From: CAYWOS01 sp964459985
GTDB lineage: Bacteria > Bacillota > Clostridia > Christensenellales > Aristaeellaceae
Direction: 5' to 3'
Length of the DNA stretch: 37,090 bases
Assembly: GCA_964459985.1 (NCBI GenBank)
Contig: CAYWOS010000023.1
Location: 1 to 37,090, forward strand
Shown: positions 15,177-22,554 of the stretch, piece by piece
How positions within the stretch are numbered: the stretch's first letter is position 1
Layout: every line of letters starts with the position of its first letter
Translations under genes and position numbers: made by a program
Notes under the pieces: generated by a model
Seen by the model: only the letters and a program-made list of their open reading frames with translations
What the model was told of the DNA's origin: nothing
Database searches by the model: none

Positions 15177-16301
15177 ATGGCATTAGGTGATCTGTTCGCG
15201 CAGGCGAAGCGGAAAGCGTCGAAAATGTACAATCAGTTCTTTTTCGACGAGGAAGCCCCCGCGCCCGACACGCAGCGCCGCGAGGCGTATCCTCCGCAGG
15301 CGCAGCAGCCCTATCCGCAGGGCGACGCCGCCTATCAGCAGCCGCAGGTGCAGACCGCTTATCAATCGCCTTATCAGCAGGCGTATCAGCAGCCGCAGCA
15401 GGCCGCGTATCAGCAGCCCCAACAGGCGGCGTATCAGCAGCCCCAACAGCCGCAGCAGGCGCAGCAGCCGCAGTTTTCGGCGCAGTATCAGCCGCCGCAG
15501 CGCAACCGCCGCGCCCAGCAGCACGCCGCCCAGCCCGACAACGTCGTGCCCATCAGCGCGTATCAGCAGGCGCATCAGGCGCAGCAGGCGGGATATCAGC
15601 AGCCCCAGCAGACCCCTTATCAGCAGCCGCAGCAACAGCAGGCGGGATATCAGCAACAGCCGCAGCAGGCCGCTTATCAGCAGCCGCAGCAGGCGCAGCA
15701 GCCCCAGCAGACCCCTTATCAGCAGCCCCAGCAGGCGGCCGCGACGGGCGCGGCGCGCATCATCAACGCGCGCGGCATCGGCGACTGCCGCAGCGCCATC
15801 ATGCTGCTGCGCGCGGGCGACGCCGTGGTCATCGTGATGGACGGCATCACCGATCCCGCCGAAATGCGGCGCTATGTCGATACCTTGAGCGGCGCGTGCT
15901 TCTCGCTCAGCGCCACCATTACCAAGGTGTCGCGCTACGGCGCGTACTTCCTCGCGCCGCAGGGCATGGCGGTGTACGCCGATCAGGCGACCAGCCAGAT
16001 GAACGGCGCGGCGCGGCCGCAGGCGCAGCAGCGCCCGGCGTATCCTCCGCAGCAGGCGTACGGCCAGCCGCAGCAGGCGTACGCGCAGCCGCGCGCGGCG
16101 TATCAGCCTCCCGTTAATCCTTATCCGCCCGTCCGCGCCGACTCCCCCGCCGGCGATTTTGATCAGCGCGTGGCGGAGCAGGCGCCCAGACAACCCTTCT
16201 ACCCGAGGGAAGCGCAGCAGGCGCCGCAGACGACCTTTGCCGAGCAGCCGCAGGGCTACGGCTATGCCCCCGACGAATCCCTCGAGGCGGCGCAAAACTG
16301 A
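15177..16301 (+). CDS. sepF: SepF cell-division protein with very long Q/P/Y-rich linker and tail
   Basis: SepF tethers FtsZ to the membrane during septum formation. This one has 374 residues, over twice the usual length of about 150. Residues 1-26 (MALGDLFAQAKRKASKMYNQ...) form the N-terminal amphipathic membrane helix. Residues 36-188 are a low-complexity linker built from repeats of YQQPQQ, with NVVPISAYQ in the middle recalling the usual linker. Residues 189-270 are the SepF core (AARIINARGIGDCRSAIMLL, AVVIVMDGITDPAEMRRYVDTLSGACFSL, GAYFLAPQGMAVY). Residues 271-374 are a second Q/P/Y-rich tail. The ATG at 15177 is chosen over the TTG just before it; GGGAGG lies 9 bases upstream. It is cotranscribed with yggS. 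Confidence 0.9.
   Translation: MALGDLFAQAKRKASKMYNQFFFDEEAPAPDTQRREAYPPQAQQPYPQGDAAYQQPQVQTAYQSPYQQAYQQPQQAAYQQPQQAAYQQPQQPQQAQQPQFSAQYQPPQRNRRAQQHAAQPDNVVPISAYQQAHQAQQAGYQQPQQTPYQQPQQQQAGYQQQPQQAAYQQPQQAQQPQQTPYQQPQQAAATGAARIINARGIGDCRSAIMLLRAGDAVVIVMDGITDPAEMRRYVDTLSGACFSLSATITKVSRYGAYFLAPQGMAVYADQATSQMNGAARPQAQQRPAYPPQQAYGQPQQAYAQPRAAYQPPVNPYPPVRADSPAGDFDQRVAEQAPRQPFYPREAQQAPQTTFAEQPQGYGYAPDESLEAAQN
15290..15740 (+). repeat. CAG/CAGCAGCCCCAG-type codon repeat inside sepF
   Basis: Imperfect in-frame tandem repeats of about 18-21 bases (TATCAGCAGCCGCAGCAG and variants) encode the Tyr-Gln-Gln-Pro-Gln-Gln linker of SepF. Mixing of CCC/CCG and of GCG/GCC codons between copies shows the repeats are not very recent, but they are prone to slippage, so the linker length may vary between strains or be collapsed in the assembly. 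Confidence 0.8.
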
Positions 16302-16311
16302 TCCCGATCCC

Positions 16312-16411
16312 NNNNNNNNNNNNNNNNNNNNNNNNNNNNNNNNNNNNNNNNNNNNNNNNNNNNNNNNNNNNNNNNNNNNNNNNNNNNNNNNNNNNNNNNN
16401 NNNNNNNNNNN
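16312..16411. other. Assembly gap (100 N)
   Basis: Exactly 100 undetermined bases, the usual placeholder for a scaffold join of unknown size. The same ten bases, TCCCGATCCC, sit on both edges (16302-16311 and 16412-16421), so the true gap may be zero or an overlap, or may hide a short repeat. It lies between sepF and yggT; the sepF stop at 16299-16301 is complete. Confidence 0.97.
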
Positions 16412-16505
16412 TCCCGATCCCGCGCCCGCGCGGACGGCGCGCGAATGAAGTCAGGCGTCAACCCCCGATCCCAAGCGGACAACGTCATTTCAAGGAGGAT
16501 AACGC

Positions 16506-16757
16506 ATGTTTTATTTTCTCGGACAGCTTCTGAAACTGTACGCGCTCGTCCTGCTCGTCAATATGCTCCTGCCCTATTTCCTCAAGACGCAGAAGCCATG
16601 GACGGCGGTGCTGGCGAAAATCTGCGAACCGGCGCTGCGCGTCGGCCGTGCGATCGCGGCGAAAATCCTGCCCAACCGCGCCTTTTCCTTTGACATCGGC
16701 TCTGTGACGGCCATCGTTTTGTGCCTTGTGCTCGGGTTGATTCTGGGCTGGCTGTAA
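16506..16757 (+). CDS. yggT: YggT family membrane protein
   Basis: An 83-residue integral membrane protein with two membrane segments (about 5-25 and 62-82) joined by a short basic loop. The pattern of LLKLYALVLLVNMLLPYF, then AKICEPALRVGRAIAAKILPN and FSFDIGSVTAIVLCLVL, matches YggT (YlmG), whose gene regularly lies between sepF and divIVA in Firmicutes and which is linked to division and chromosome organisation. The usual ylmH (S4 RNA-binding) gene is absent between yggT and divIVA. ATG 16506 follows AAGGAGG by 7 bases. Confidence 0.85.
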   Translation: MFYFLGQLLKLYALVLLVNMLLPYFLKTQKPWTAVLAKICEPALRVGRAIAAKILPNRAFSFDIGSVTAIVLCLVLGLILGWL

Positions 16758-16803
16758 ACGCGCCGACCGCGCCGCCGGAGATGCCCGGCTTCGCGACGAA
16801 GCG

Positions 16804-16862
16804 GCGGGACGCGTCCCGCGCGATCAAACCGGGGATTCCGTCGACGTTCCCGCCAAGGCGGG
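16804..16862 (+). repeat. Two inverted repeats between yggT and divIVA
   Basis: A perfect 16-base palindrome GCGGGACGCGTCCCGC (16804-16819) and a second inverted repeat, CCCGCC-AA-GGCGGG (16849-16862), lie in the 180-base gap between yggT and divIVA. The second is followed by AAACCCTTTT, giving it a loose terminator look. They may attenuate readthrough into divIVA or be remnants of an extragenic repeat. I see no convincing ORF in this gap. Confidence 0.4.
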
Positions 16863-16937
16863 GAGAAACCCTTTTCGGACAACCATGATCCGCGAATATA
16901 CGACACGATACTGACCATCAGACTGGAGGAACAGCGC

Positions 16938-17462
16938 ATGGCTATCACCGTTTCCATGATCGAGGAGAAGGAATTCAAGAATAAGATGCTGGGGTACGAC
17001 CCCGTCGAAGTGGATGAGTTTTTGGACGACATCTGCGACGAAATGGTGAGCATGCAGGCGGAGATCGCCGCGCTCAAGAACAAACTGTCTTTGTCGCAGC
17101 AGCAGCCCGCGCCCGTCTACGCGCCCGTGCCCGCGCCTCTGGCGCCCGCTCCGGCGCCCGCGCCCTCGGCGAACGCGCAGGCGAGCGAGGCGAGCGCGCA
17201 GAAACTGCTCGCCCGCGCGCAGAAGTTTTACGACGATACCGTCGCCGACGCCGAGCGTCAGGCGGCCGAAATCATCGAAAAAGCCAAGGCGTCCGTCCCC
17301 GCCCGGGACGGCGAGATCGCGGCGCTCGACGGTGAGCGCGAGGCGCTCCGCGAGGAGGTCGACATGCTCAAGGCGGCGGCGAAGGATTACCGCGCGCGCT
17401 TTATCCGCTTGGTGGAGGATCAAAAGCACGTTTTGAACGCCGAAACCGAGCTGTTTGAATAA
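16938..17462 (+). CDS. divIVA: DivIVA family polar/septal scaffold protein
   Basis: A 174-residue protein. The N-terminal DivIVA domain, including the membrane-curvature-sensing tip, is clear: MIEEKEFKNKMLGYDPVEVDEFLDDICDEM (about 7-37) followed by a coiled coil (MQAEIAALKNKLSL). A Pro/Ala-rich linker (about 57-85, APVYAPVPAPLAPAPAPAP) leads to a second coiled coil (about 92-165). DivIVA scaffolds recruit partners to poles and septa; this one is at the end of the sepF cluster, as usual. ATG 16938 follows GGAGG by 9 bases. Its stop is one base before the ATG of a fructokinase gene, implying translational coupling. Confidence 0.92.
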   Translation: MAITVSMIEEKEFKNKMLGYDPVEVDEFLDDICDEMVSMQAEIAALKNKLSLSQQQPAPVYAPVPAPLAPAPAPAPSANAQASEASAQKLLARAQKFYDDTVADAERQAAEIIEKAKASVPARDGEIAALDGEREALREEVDMLKAAAKDYRARFIRLVEDQKHVLNAETELFE

Positions 17463-17463
17463 C

Positions 17464-18345
17464 ATGCGGATCGGCGCGCTGGAGACCGGCGGCACCAAGA
17501 TGGTGGCGGCGGTCGCCGACGAGCGCCTGCGCGTTGTCAGGCGCGACAGCCTGCCCACGCTTTCGCCCGGGGAGACGATGCCGCGCGTGATTGATTTCTT
17601 TCGCGGCGAAAACGTCCGCGCCGTCGGCATCGGCAGCTTCGGCCCGCTCGATCTGAACGAGCGTTCGCCGCATTACGGCGATATCACCGCCACGCCCAAG
17701 CTCGCGTGGCGGGATTTTCCTTTATTGAAAACGCTTTCGGACGCGCTGAACGTCCCCTGCGCCATCGATACCGACGTGGGCGCCGCCGCGCTGGCCGAGG
17801 CGACGCTCGGCGCGGCGAAGGGGCTGAAAAGCTGCGTGTACGCCACCGTCGGCACGGGCGTCGGCGTCGGCGTGTATCTCGACGGTCGGCTGGTTTACGG
17901 TAAAATGCATCCCGAGTGGGGGCATATCCCGCTCGCGCCGCACCGGGACGATCCGACGCCCGGCGGCTTTTGCCCGTACCATGAAAGCTGCCTGGAAGGG
18001 CTGGCCTCGGGCATGTCGATGGAAAAGCGCTGGGGCGCGCCGGGGCGCGAGCTGCCCGACGGCCACGTCGCGTGGGACATCGAGGCGTACTATCTCGCGC
18101 ATCTCTGCGCGACGGCGCTGCTGACCGTCTCGCCCGAAAAAATCCTGCTGGGCGGCGGCGTGATGGCGCGGACGGCGCTGTTCCCCCTGATCCGCAGGAA
18201 AACGCTTTCGCTGCTCAACGGCTATCTGCCTTTTGTGACGCCCGATACCATCGACGCCCTGATCGCGCCGCCCGCATTATACCCCGACAGCGGGCTGATC
18301 GGCGCGCTGATTTTGGGCAGGACGCTTGCGGAGGAATCGACATGA
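17464..18345 (+). CDS. ROK family fructokinase
   Basis: A 293-residue cytoplasmic sugar kinase of the bacterial ROK fructokinase branch (ATP + fructose to fructose 6-phosphate). The N-terminal ATP-binding motif is ALETGGTK; DTDVGAAALAEATLGA and TVGTGVGVGVYLDG are the ROK core. The structural zinc site is EWGHIPL with FCPYHESCLEG, giving His-Cys-His-Cys as in known fructokinases; GLASG follows at once. Specificity for mannose or other hexoses is possible. ATG 17464 lies one base after the divIVA stop with no strong ribosome binding site of its own, so it likely depends on translation of divIVA. Its stop overlaps the next start (ATGA). Confidence 0.88.
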   Translation: MRIGALETGGTKMVAAVADERLRVVRRDSLPTLSPGETMPRVIDFFRGENVRAVGIGSFGPLDLNERSPHYGDITATPKLAWRDFPLLKTLSDALNVPCAIDTDVGAAALAEATLGAAKGLKSCVYATVGTGVGVGVYLDGRLVYGKMHPEWGHIPLAPHRDDPTPGGFCPYHESCLEGLASGMSMEKRWGAPGRELPDGHVAWDIEAYYLAHLCATALLTVSPEKILLGGGVMARTALFPLIRRKTLSLLNGYLPFVTPDTIDALIAPPALYPDSGLIGALILGRTLAEEST

Positions 18346-19196
18346 ACGCGCCGCTTACCACGCCGATGCCCACGCCCGAGCCGACGATTGATCTGCAAAG
18401 CGTCGTCTCCGAGGGGCGCGCCGCGCTGACGCAGTTCCCTTCCTTTATCATTCGTTTGCTGACGGCGCTTATCATCGTCGTCGCCGGTGTGTTCGTCATC
18501 AGGCTGACGCGCCGGCTGGTGCGCCGCATTTTCCGCTCGCGCCGGCTCAAGCATGTCACGCGCGATGAAAAACAGGCGAAAACGGTTGAATCGCTGACAT
18601 CGAGCCTGCTGGACTGCCTTTGGTTCGCGGGCATCGCCGCCAGCGCGCTCAAGGTGCTGGGCGTCGATGTGACCTCCGTGCTCGCCGTCGCGGGCATCGG
18701 CGGCGTCGCGCTGGGCTTCGGCGCGCAGTCGCTGGTCAAGGATTTTATTTCGGGCATGTTTTTATGGGCGGAGGAGCGCGTCAAGGTGGGCGACACCGTC
18801 ACAATCGCCGGGCAGACGGGCACCGTCGAGAGCGTCGCGCTGCGCACCACCGTGCTGCGCGGCGTCAACGGCTTCCAGTACGTCATCCCCAACGGCGATA
18901 TCCGCACCGTCGTCAACATGAGCCGGGGGTATCGCCGCGCCATCGTCGATCTCACCATCCTGCACGGGCAGGATTACCGCCGCGCCATCGCCGTGCTGAC
19001 CGAAGCGATGGCCAAGCTCGCGCAAAAGCTCTCCCTCTCGGAAACGCCCGACGTGCCCGGGCTGATCGCCAGCGATTTCCGCGCCGCCACCGTCCGCATC
19101 GAATGCACGTGCGACGTGCCCGCCGTCTGGGCGCTCGAGCGTGAAATCCGCCTCGCCGCGCTCGAGGCGTTCGCCGAGGCGGGCATCAAAACGTAA
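18342..19196 (+). CDS. Small-conductance mechanosensitive channel, MscS family
   Basis: A 284-residue membrane protein. Three membrane segments are visible at about 36-54, 85-105 and 107-135; the last is the pore-lining helix (LAVAGIGGVALGFGAQSLVKDFISG), the MscS signature, followed by the beta domain (VGDTVTIAGQTGTVESVALRTTVLRGVNGFQYVIPNGDI). Such channels release solutes under membrane tension after osmotic downshift. The first 35 residues form a Pro/Thr-rich tail. ATG 18342 overlaps the fructokinase stop by four bases and follows GGAGG by 7 bases. A terminator at 19250 ends the unit, making it the last gene of the division-linked operon. Confidence 0.92.
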   Translation: MNAPLTTPMPTPEPTIDLQSVVSEGRAALTQFPSFIIRLLTALIIVVAGVFVIRLTRRLVRRIFRSRRLKHVTRDEKQAKTVESLTSSLLDCLWFAGIAASALKVLGVDVTSVLAVAGIGGVALGFGAQSLVKDFISGMFLWAEERVKVGDTVTIAGQTGTVESVALRTTVLRGVNGFQYVIPNGDIRTVVNMSRGYRRAIVDLTILHGQDYRRAIAVLTEAMAKLAQKLSLSETPDVPGLIASDFRAATVRIECTCDVPAVWALEREIRLAALEAFAEAGIKT

Positions 19197-19249
19197 ACGC
19201 GTCCGGAACCGTTCAGCCGCCTGTCATTCCCCGTGATTTTTGCCCTGCC

Positions 19250-19273
19250 CGCCGTCCCCGCGACGGCGTTTTT
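19250..19273 (+). terminator. Intrinsic terminator of the division/fructokinase/MscS operon
   Basis: CGCCGTC (19250-19256) pairs with GACGGCG (19262-19268) around a five-base loop and is followed directly by five T. It is 54 bases after the MscS stop. Confidence 0.85.
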
Positions 19274-19293
19274 CATGCCGTGAAAAAAGACCG

Positions 19294-19322
19294 TGGACAG
19301 AACGAACAAATTCGGTTATAAT
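19294..19322 (+). promoter_or_regulatory. Promoter of the putative glycosidase gene
   Basis: TGGACA (19294-19299), 17 bases, TATAAT (19317-19322). The AAAACGGTTT motif at 19327-19336 covers the expected start site and looks like a LacI-type operator half-palindrome. Confidence 0.85.
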
Positions 19323-19372
19323 ACCTAAAACGGTTTCTGTACAAACGACCAAGGATGCGAGGAGGCATGAAA

Positions 19373-21172
19373 ATGGGGAACTATCGGAATTTCAGGCTTG
19401 CGGCGTACCTGTTCGCGCCCGGCGCGGCGGCGGAGACGCGCGAGCATCTGCGCGCGGGGCTGCAGTTCTACCGCAAATACATGCGGCTGGACAAGATCTA
19501 TCTCGAGCAGTTCCGCCACGGCGTGCAGGCGTCGCCCGAGCAATTCGACATGTGCCGCGACGAGCTGGAACGGGCCGGGCTCGAGGTTGCGGGCGGCATC
19601 ACGACCATCATGCCCACGCCCCCGGGCGACGGGGAAAAGGCGCGGTTGTTCGACGTGCTCTGCTATAATGACGAAAAAATGCTGGCGGCGCTCGCCGAGG
19701 CGTCGGCGTTCCTCGCCGCGCGCTTTGACGAGTTCATCATCGACGATTTCTTCTTCACCAACTGCACCTGCGACGCCTGCCGCGCCGAGCGCGATTTGTT
19801 CAACGCCGCGCACGGCACGACGGGCTTTTCCGCCTACCGGCTCGATCTGATGCGCCGCGTCAGCCGCGATTACATGATCGCGCCCGCCAAGCGCGTCAAT
19901 CCGAATTGCCGCGTGATCATCAAGTATCCCAACTGGGCGGAAAGCTATCAGGAAACGGGCTACAACCCGGCGGAACAGCGCGATCTGTTCGACGGCATCT
20001 ACACGGGCACCGAAACGCGCGACATGTTGCATACCGATCAGAATCTGCCGCGCTATTTGAGCTATTCCCTGATGACCTATTTCGAGGCGATGTCGCCCGG
20101 GCGCAACGGCGGCGGCTGGTTCGATCCCTATGACATGCACTCGCTGGATCAGTACCTCGAGCAGGCGTACCTGACGCTGTTTTCCAAGCCGAGGGAGCTT
20201 GCGCTGTTCAGCTACAACACGCTCATGGATCGGCACGAGGTCGCCGCGCTGGGCTTCCATCTGGATCATCTGGACGACGCGCTCGATCATCTCGGCGCGC
20301 CCGTCGGCGTGCCCTGTTATCTGCCCGATAACTCGCAGGGCGAGGACAACGCGCAGGATTTCCTCGGCATGGCCGGTTTCCCCATCACGCTGACGCCGTA
20401 TTTCCCCAAGGACGCGCCAAGCCTTTTCCTCACGCGCGCCGCGTCGTGCGATCCCGATATCATGGAAAAACTCGATCGGTACGTCGCCTGCGGCGGCAAG
20501 GCGATCGTGACGGGCGGCTTCGTGCGCGCCATGCTGGGACGCGGCATCGAAAACATGACCAGCCTGCGATTCGAGGGACGCCGCGCCTCATCGCGCGATT
20601 ACATGGTCGAGCGGACCGACCGCTCGCGCCCGCGCATGGAGTACGTCCACGGCAGGGATGAAATCGATTTCCCCGTGATGGAAATGCGGAACAACGCGAC
20701 GTGGGCGCTCGTCAAGGCCGCCGACGGCGGCGAAAGCTACGCGCTTCTCGCGCGCGACACCTACGGCCGGGGCGAAATGTGGACGATCAATCTACCCGAT
20801 TCGTACAGTCAGCTGCGCCGCGTGCCCGCCGCCGCGCTGTCGCGGATGCGCGCCGAAATGCCGGTCAACGGCGTCTGGCTCGAGGGCGGCGAGGGCGTGA
20901 GCATCTTCCATTACGACAACGGCGCGTTCATCCTGTACGCGTATGTGCAGGACGGCGCGGAGTGCGGCGAGGCGTTTATTCACGTTCAAGGTCGCGCGAA
21001 AGCGCTGACGCTGCCCGCCGAGGGCAAGCTGGCGCGCCCCGACCTGCCCGAGCGCCGATTGGAGCCGCTCCCCGACAGCGAGGACGCGCAGTACCGCGCC
21101 GCGAGCGACGAAACGGTTTTCCGCATCGATTATCGGCCGGGCGAGTACCACGTTTACCGCGTCGAGAGATAA
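19373..21172 (+). CDS. Putative cytoplasmic glycoside hydrolase (TIM-barrel type), unclassified
   Basis: A 599-residue protein without signal peptide. The first 350 residues have the feel of a clan-A-like TIM-barrel glycosidase: IYLEQFRHGVQ, FDEFIIDDFFFTNCTCDACRAE (an acidic strand end followed by a C-x-C-x2-C cluster, as in GH42-like barrels) and GIYTGTETRD. A middle part (about 365-400, MEKLDRYVACGGKAIVTGGF) resembles the Rossmann-like trimerisation domain of beta-galactosidases. I cannot assign a CAZy family. ATG 19373 is chosen because GGAGG lies 7 bases upstream, whereas an ATG six bases earlier is too close. Position upstream of a sugar importer and a GH94 phosphorylase suggests action on imported oligosaccharides. 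It has its own promoter. Confidence 0.6.
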   Translation: MGNYRNFRLAAYLFAPGAAAETREHLRAGLQFYRKYMRLDKIYLEQFRHGVQASPEQFDMCRDELERAGLEVAGGITTIMPTPPGDGEKARLFDVLCYNDEKMLAALAEASAFLAARFDEFIIDDFFFTNCTCDACRAERDLFNAAHGTTGFSAYRLDLMRRVSRDYMIAPAKRVNPNCRVIIKYPNWAESYQETGYNPAEQRDLFDGIYTGTETRDMLHTDQNLPRYLSYSLMTYFEAMSPGRNGGGWFDPYDMHSLDQYLEQAYLTLFSKPRELALFSYNTLMDRHEVAALGFHLDHLDDALDHLGAPVGVPCYLPDNSQGEDNAQDFLGMAGFPITLTPYFPKDAPSLFLTRAASCDPDIMEKLDRYVACGGKAIVTGGFVRAMLGRGIENMTSLRFEGRRASSRDYMVERTDRSRPRMEYVHGRDEIDFPVMEMRNNATWALVKAADGGESYALLARDTYGRGEMWTINLPDSYSQLRRVPAAALSRMRAEMPVNGVWLEGGEGVSIFHYDNGAFILYAYVQDGAECGEAFIHVQGRAKALTLPAEGKLARPDLPERRLEPLPDSEDAQYRAASDETVFRIDYRPGEYHVYRVER

Positions 21173-21233
21173 CGGCGGCCGCGTCGGAGAAATTTCGACG
21201 CGTCGGAGTTGCGTTAACCAGGCCGGAGCTATG

Positions 21234-21463
21234 GCGACCCGCGTGTCGGCGGCGTAAACTGACGGCGGCAGCACTCAAGGCGCGTCGCCTCGCGTGTATC
21301 GGCGGCGTGAGATTTCGATGCCGTATTCCGTGGCGCGTCGCACTTCGTATATCGGCGGTATGTCGAGAGAAAACAACGATTGCGCGAGTTGTTTGACGTG
21401 ATGATGACGGAAATAGCGTGGTAATCTGCGCGGAAACCGCGTCGCCCCGCGCGTATCGGCGGT
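21234..21463 (+). repeat. Degenerate dispersed repeat, about 50 bp period
   Basis: Four imperfect copies of a 22-29 base element with core CGCGTCGCC-x-CGCGTGTATCGGCGG begin at about 21234, 21281, 21333 and 21438. The steps are 47, 52 and 105 bases, that is about one, one and two periods, as if one unit had decayed. They fill the untranslated stretch after the glycosidase gene. No coding potential is evident. Confidence 0.65.
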
Positions 21464-21563
21464 GCGGCGACCGTGTCCGTGGGAACTGCGAGCAGATCGC
21501 GCCCGCTGACGGCAGCCGGTACGAAACGTATCGCGGTAAGTCCGGCCATACACGCAGCATATG

Positions 21564-21595
21564 ACCCGTTCGCGGGACAGCGCGAACGGGTTTTT
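21564..21595 (+). terminator. Intrinsic terminator about 390 bases after the glycosidase gene
   Basis: Eleven perfect pairs (ACCCGTTCGCG at 21564-21574 with CGCGAACGGGT at 21581-21591), six-base loop, then five T. It is the first terminator after the stop at 21172, so the glycosidase mRNA would carry a 3' tail of about 390-420 nt containing the degenerate repeat, unless a separate RNA starts in between. Confidence 0.9.
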
Positions 21596-21876
21596 CTCGC
21601 GTTTCGTGGAAAACTGCGAAATGTTCATTAAACCGTTTTCTTTGACCTGATACGGCAAAAATTAAAGTCAATATTGGCGAATATTATACCTGTTAAGACA
21701 TGTTTGCGTGTCATTCAAAACAAATTCAAGACGAAACATACGCGAAATTCTCTAAACCGTCATCAAAAAACGCGCGTCGCGCATGTCGATGAATGTTTAA
21801 AATGGGAGAATAACGAAAAATTTCAACAAAACTTCCGGCGGCTCGAAAAATGCGCAGAAAAAAATGAGAAAAACCA

Positions 21877-21905
21877 TTGCAATTTCGCCAAGTATGCATT
21901 ATACT
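21877..21905 (+). promoter_or_regulatory. Probable promoter of the ABC importer operon
   Basis: TTGCAA (21877-21882), 17 bases, TATACT (21900-21905), within an AT-rich patch. It is followed by AAAAACGTTATC (about 21914-21925), which resembles the LacI-type motif at the glycosidase promoter. If this is the promoter, the leader to the ATG at 22555 is about 640 nt and includes the whole tandem array. Confidence 0.6.
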
Positions 21906-22068
21906 ATGCTTACAAAAACGTTATCGAAGGCATTTTCTGCCGCGAAACGAAGCAAAAACCCGATGAAACACAGAGAGAACCCGACGAAACACAGCGAAAA
22001 GCCGACAATCTCCGCGACAACCCTCTGACAGCCCCGTTTCCATCGAAAACGACGACAGCCCGCGACGG

Positions 22069-22462
22069 AGCGACCACCCGCAAGGCGAAGGCACCGCGCC
22101 CCATCCGAAAACGCCGCGCCGGGGCGACCACCCGCAAGGCGAAAGCACCGCGACCCCATCCGGGAAACGCGCCGCGCCGGAGCGACCACCCGCAAGGTAA
22201 AAGCACCGCGACCCCATCCGGGAAACGCGCCGCGCCGGGGCGACCACCCGCAAGTCGAAAGCACCGCGCCCCATCCGAAAACGCCGCGCCGGGGCGACCA
22301 CCCGCAAGGTAAAAGCACCGCGATCCCATCCGGGAAACGCGCCGCGCCGGAGCGACCACCCGCAAGGCGAAACCACCGCGACCCCATCCGGGAAACGCAC
22401 CGCGACGGAGCGACCACCCGCAAGGCGAAGGCACCGCGCCCCATCCGAAAACGCCGCGCCGG
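22069..22462 (+). repeat. Seven-unit tandem array with 54 and 58 bp unit types
   Basis: Seven head-to-tail units start at 22069 (54 bp), 22123 (58), 22181 (58), 22239 (54), 22293 (58), 22351 (58) and 22409 (54), then a truncated eighth start. All begin RGCGACCACCCGCAAG and contain CACCGCG and CCATCCG; short units have CCGAAAACGCC and long units CCGGGAAACGCGCC. The unit order is S-L-L-S-L-L-S, a higher-order three-unit period. It lies upstream of the permease ribosome binding site. It lacks identical repeats with unique spacers, so it is not CRISPR. Confidence 0.92.
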
Positions 22463-22554
22463 GGCGACAGCGCTTTTTGGCAAAAACGCCGACAAACCGA
22501 AGCGCCGACACGAGCGGGCGGAGGATACGACATCAAGACAAGGAGGCATCACGC

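Larger units (their letters stand above)
21173..22554 (+). other. Gene-free 1.4 kb region before the ABC importer
   Basis: Contents in order: the degenerate repeat (21234-21463), a strong terminator (21564-21595), an AT-richer stretch (about 21600-22020) with the probable operon promoter (21877-21905), two direct copies of a 21-base AACCCGATGAAACACAG-type element (about 21957-22000), and the seven-unit array (22069-22462). The open frame 21674-22312 is rejected as a gene because its start lacks a ribosome binding site and its second half is the repeat array. Confidence 0.75.

Noticed and set aside
18072..18341. N-terminal extension of the MscS frame into the fructokinase gene
   Set aside because: It overlaps the kinase in another frame and lacks MscS features; the ATG at 18342 has a good ribosome binding site and the ATGA overlap.
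21674..22312. 212-codon open frame before the ABC importer
   Set aside because: No ribosome binding site at its start, second half encoded by the tandem array, composition changes abruptly; better read as leader and repeat DNA.
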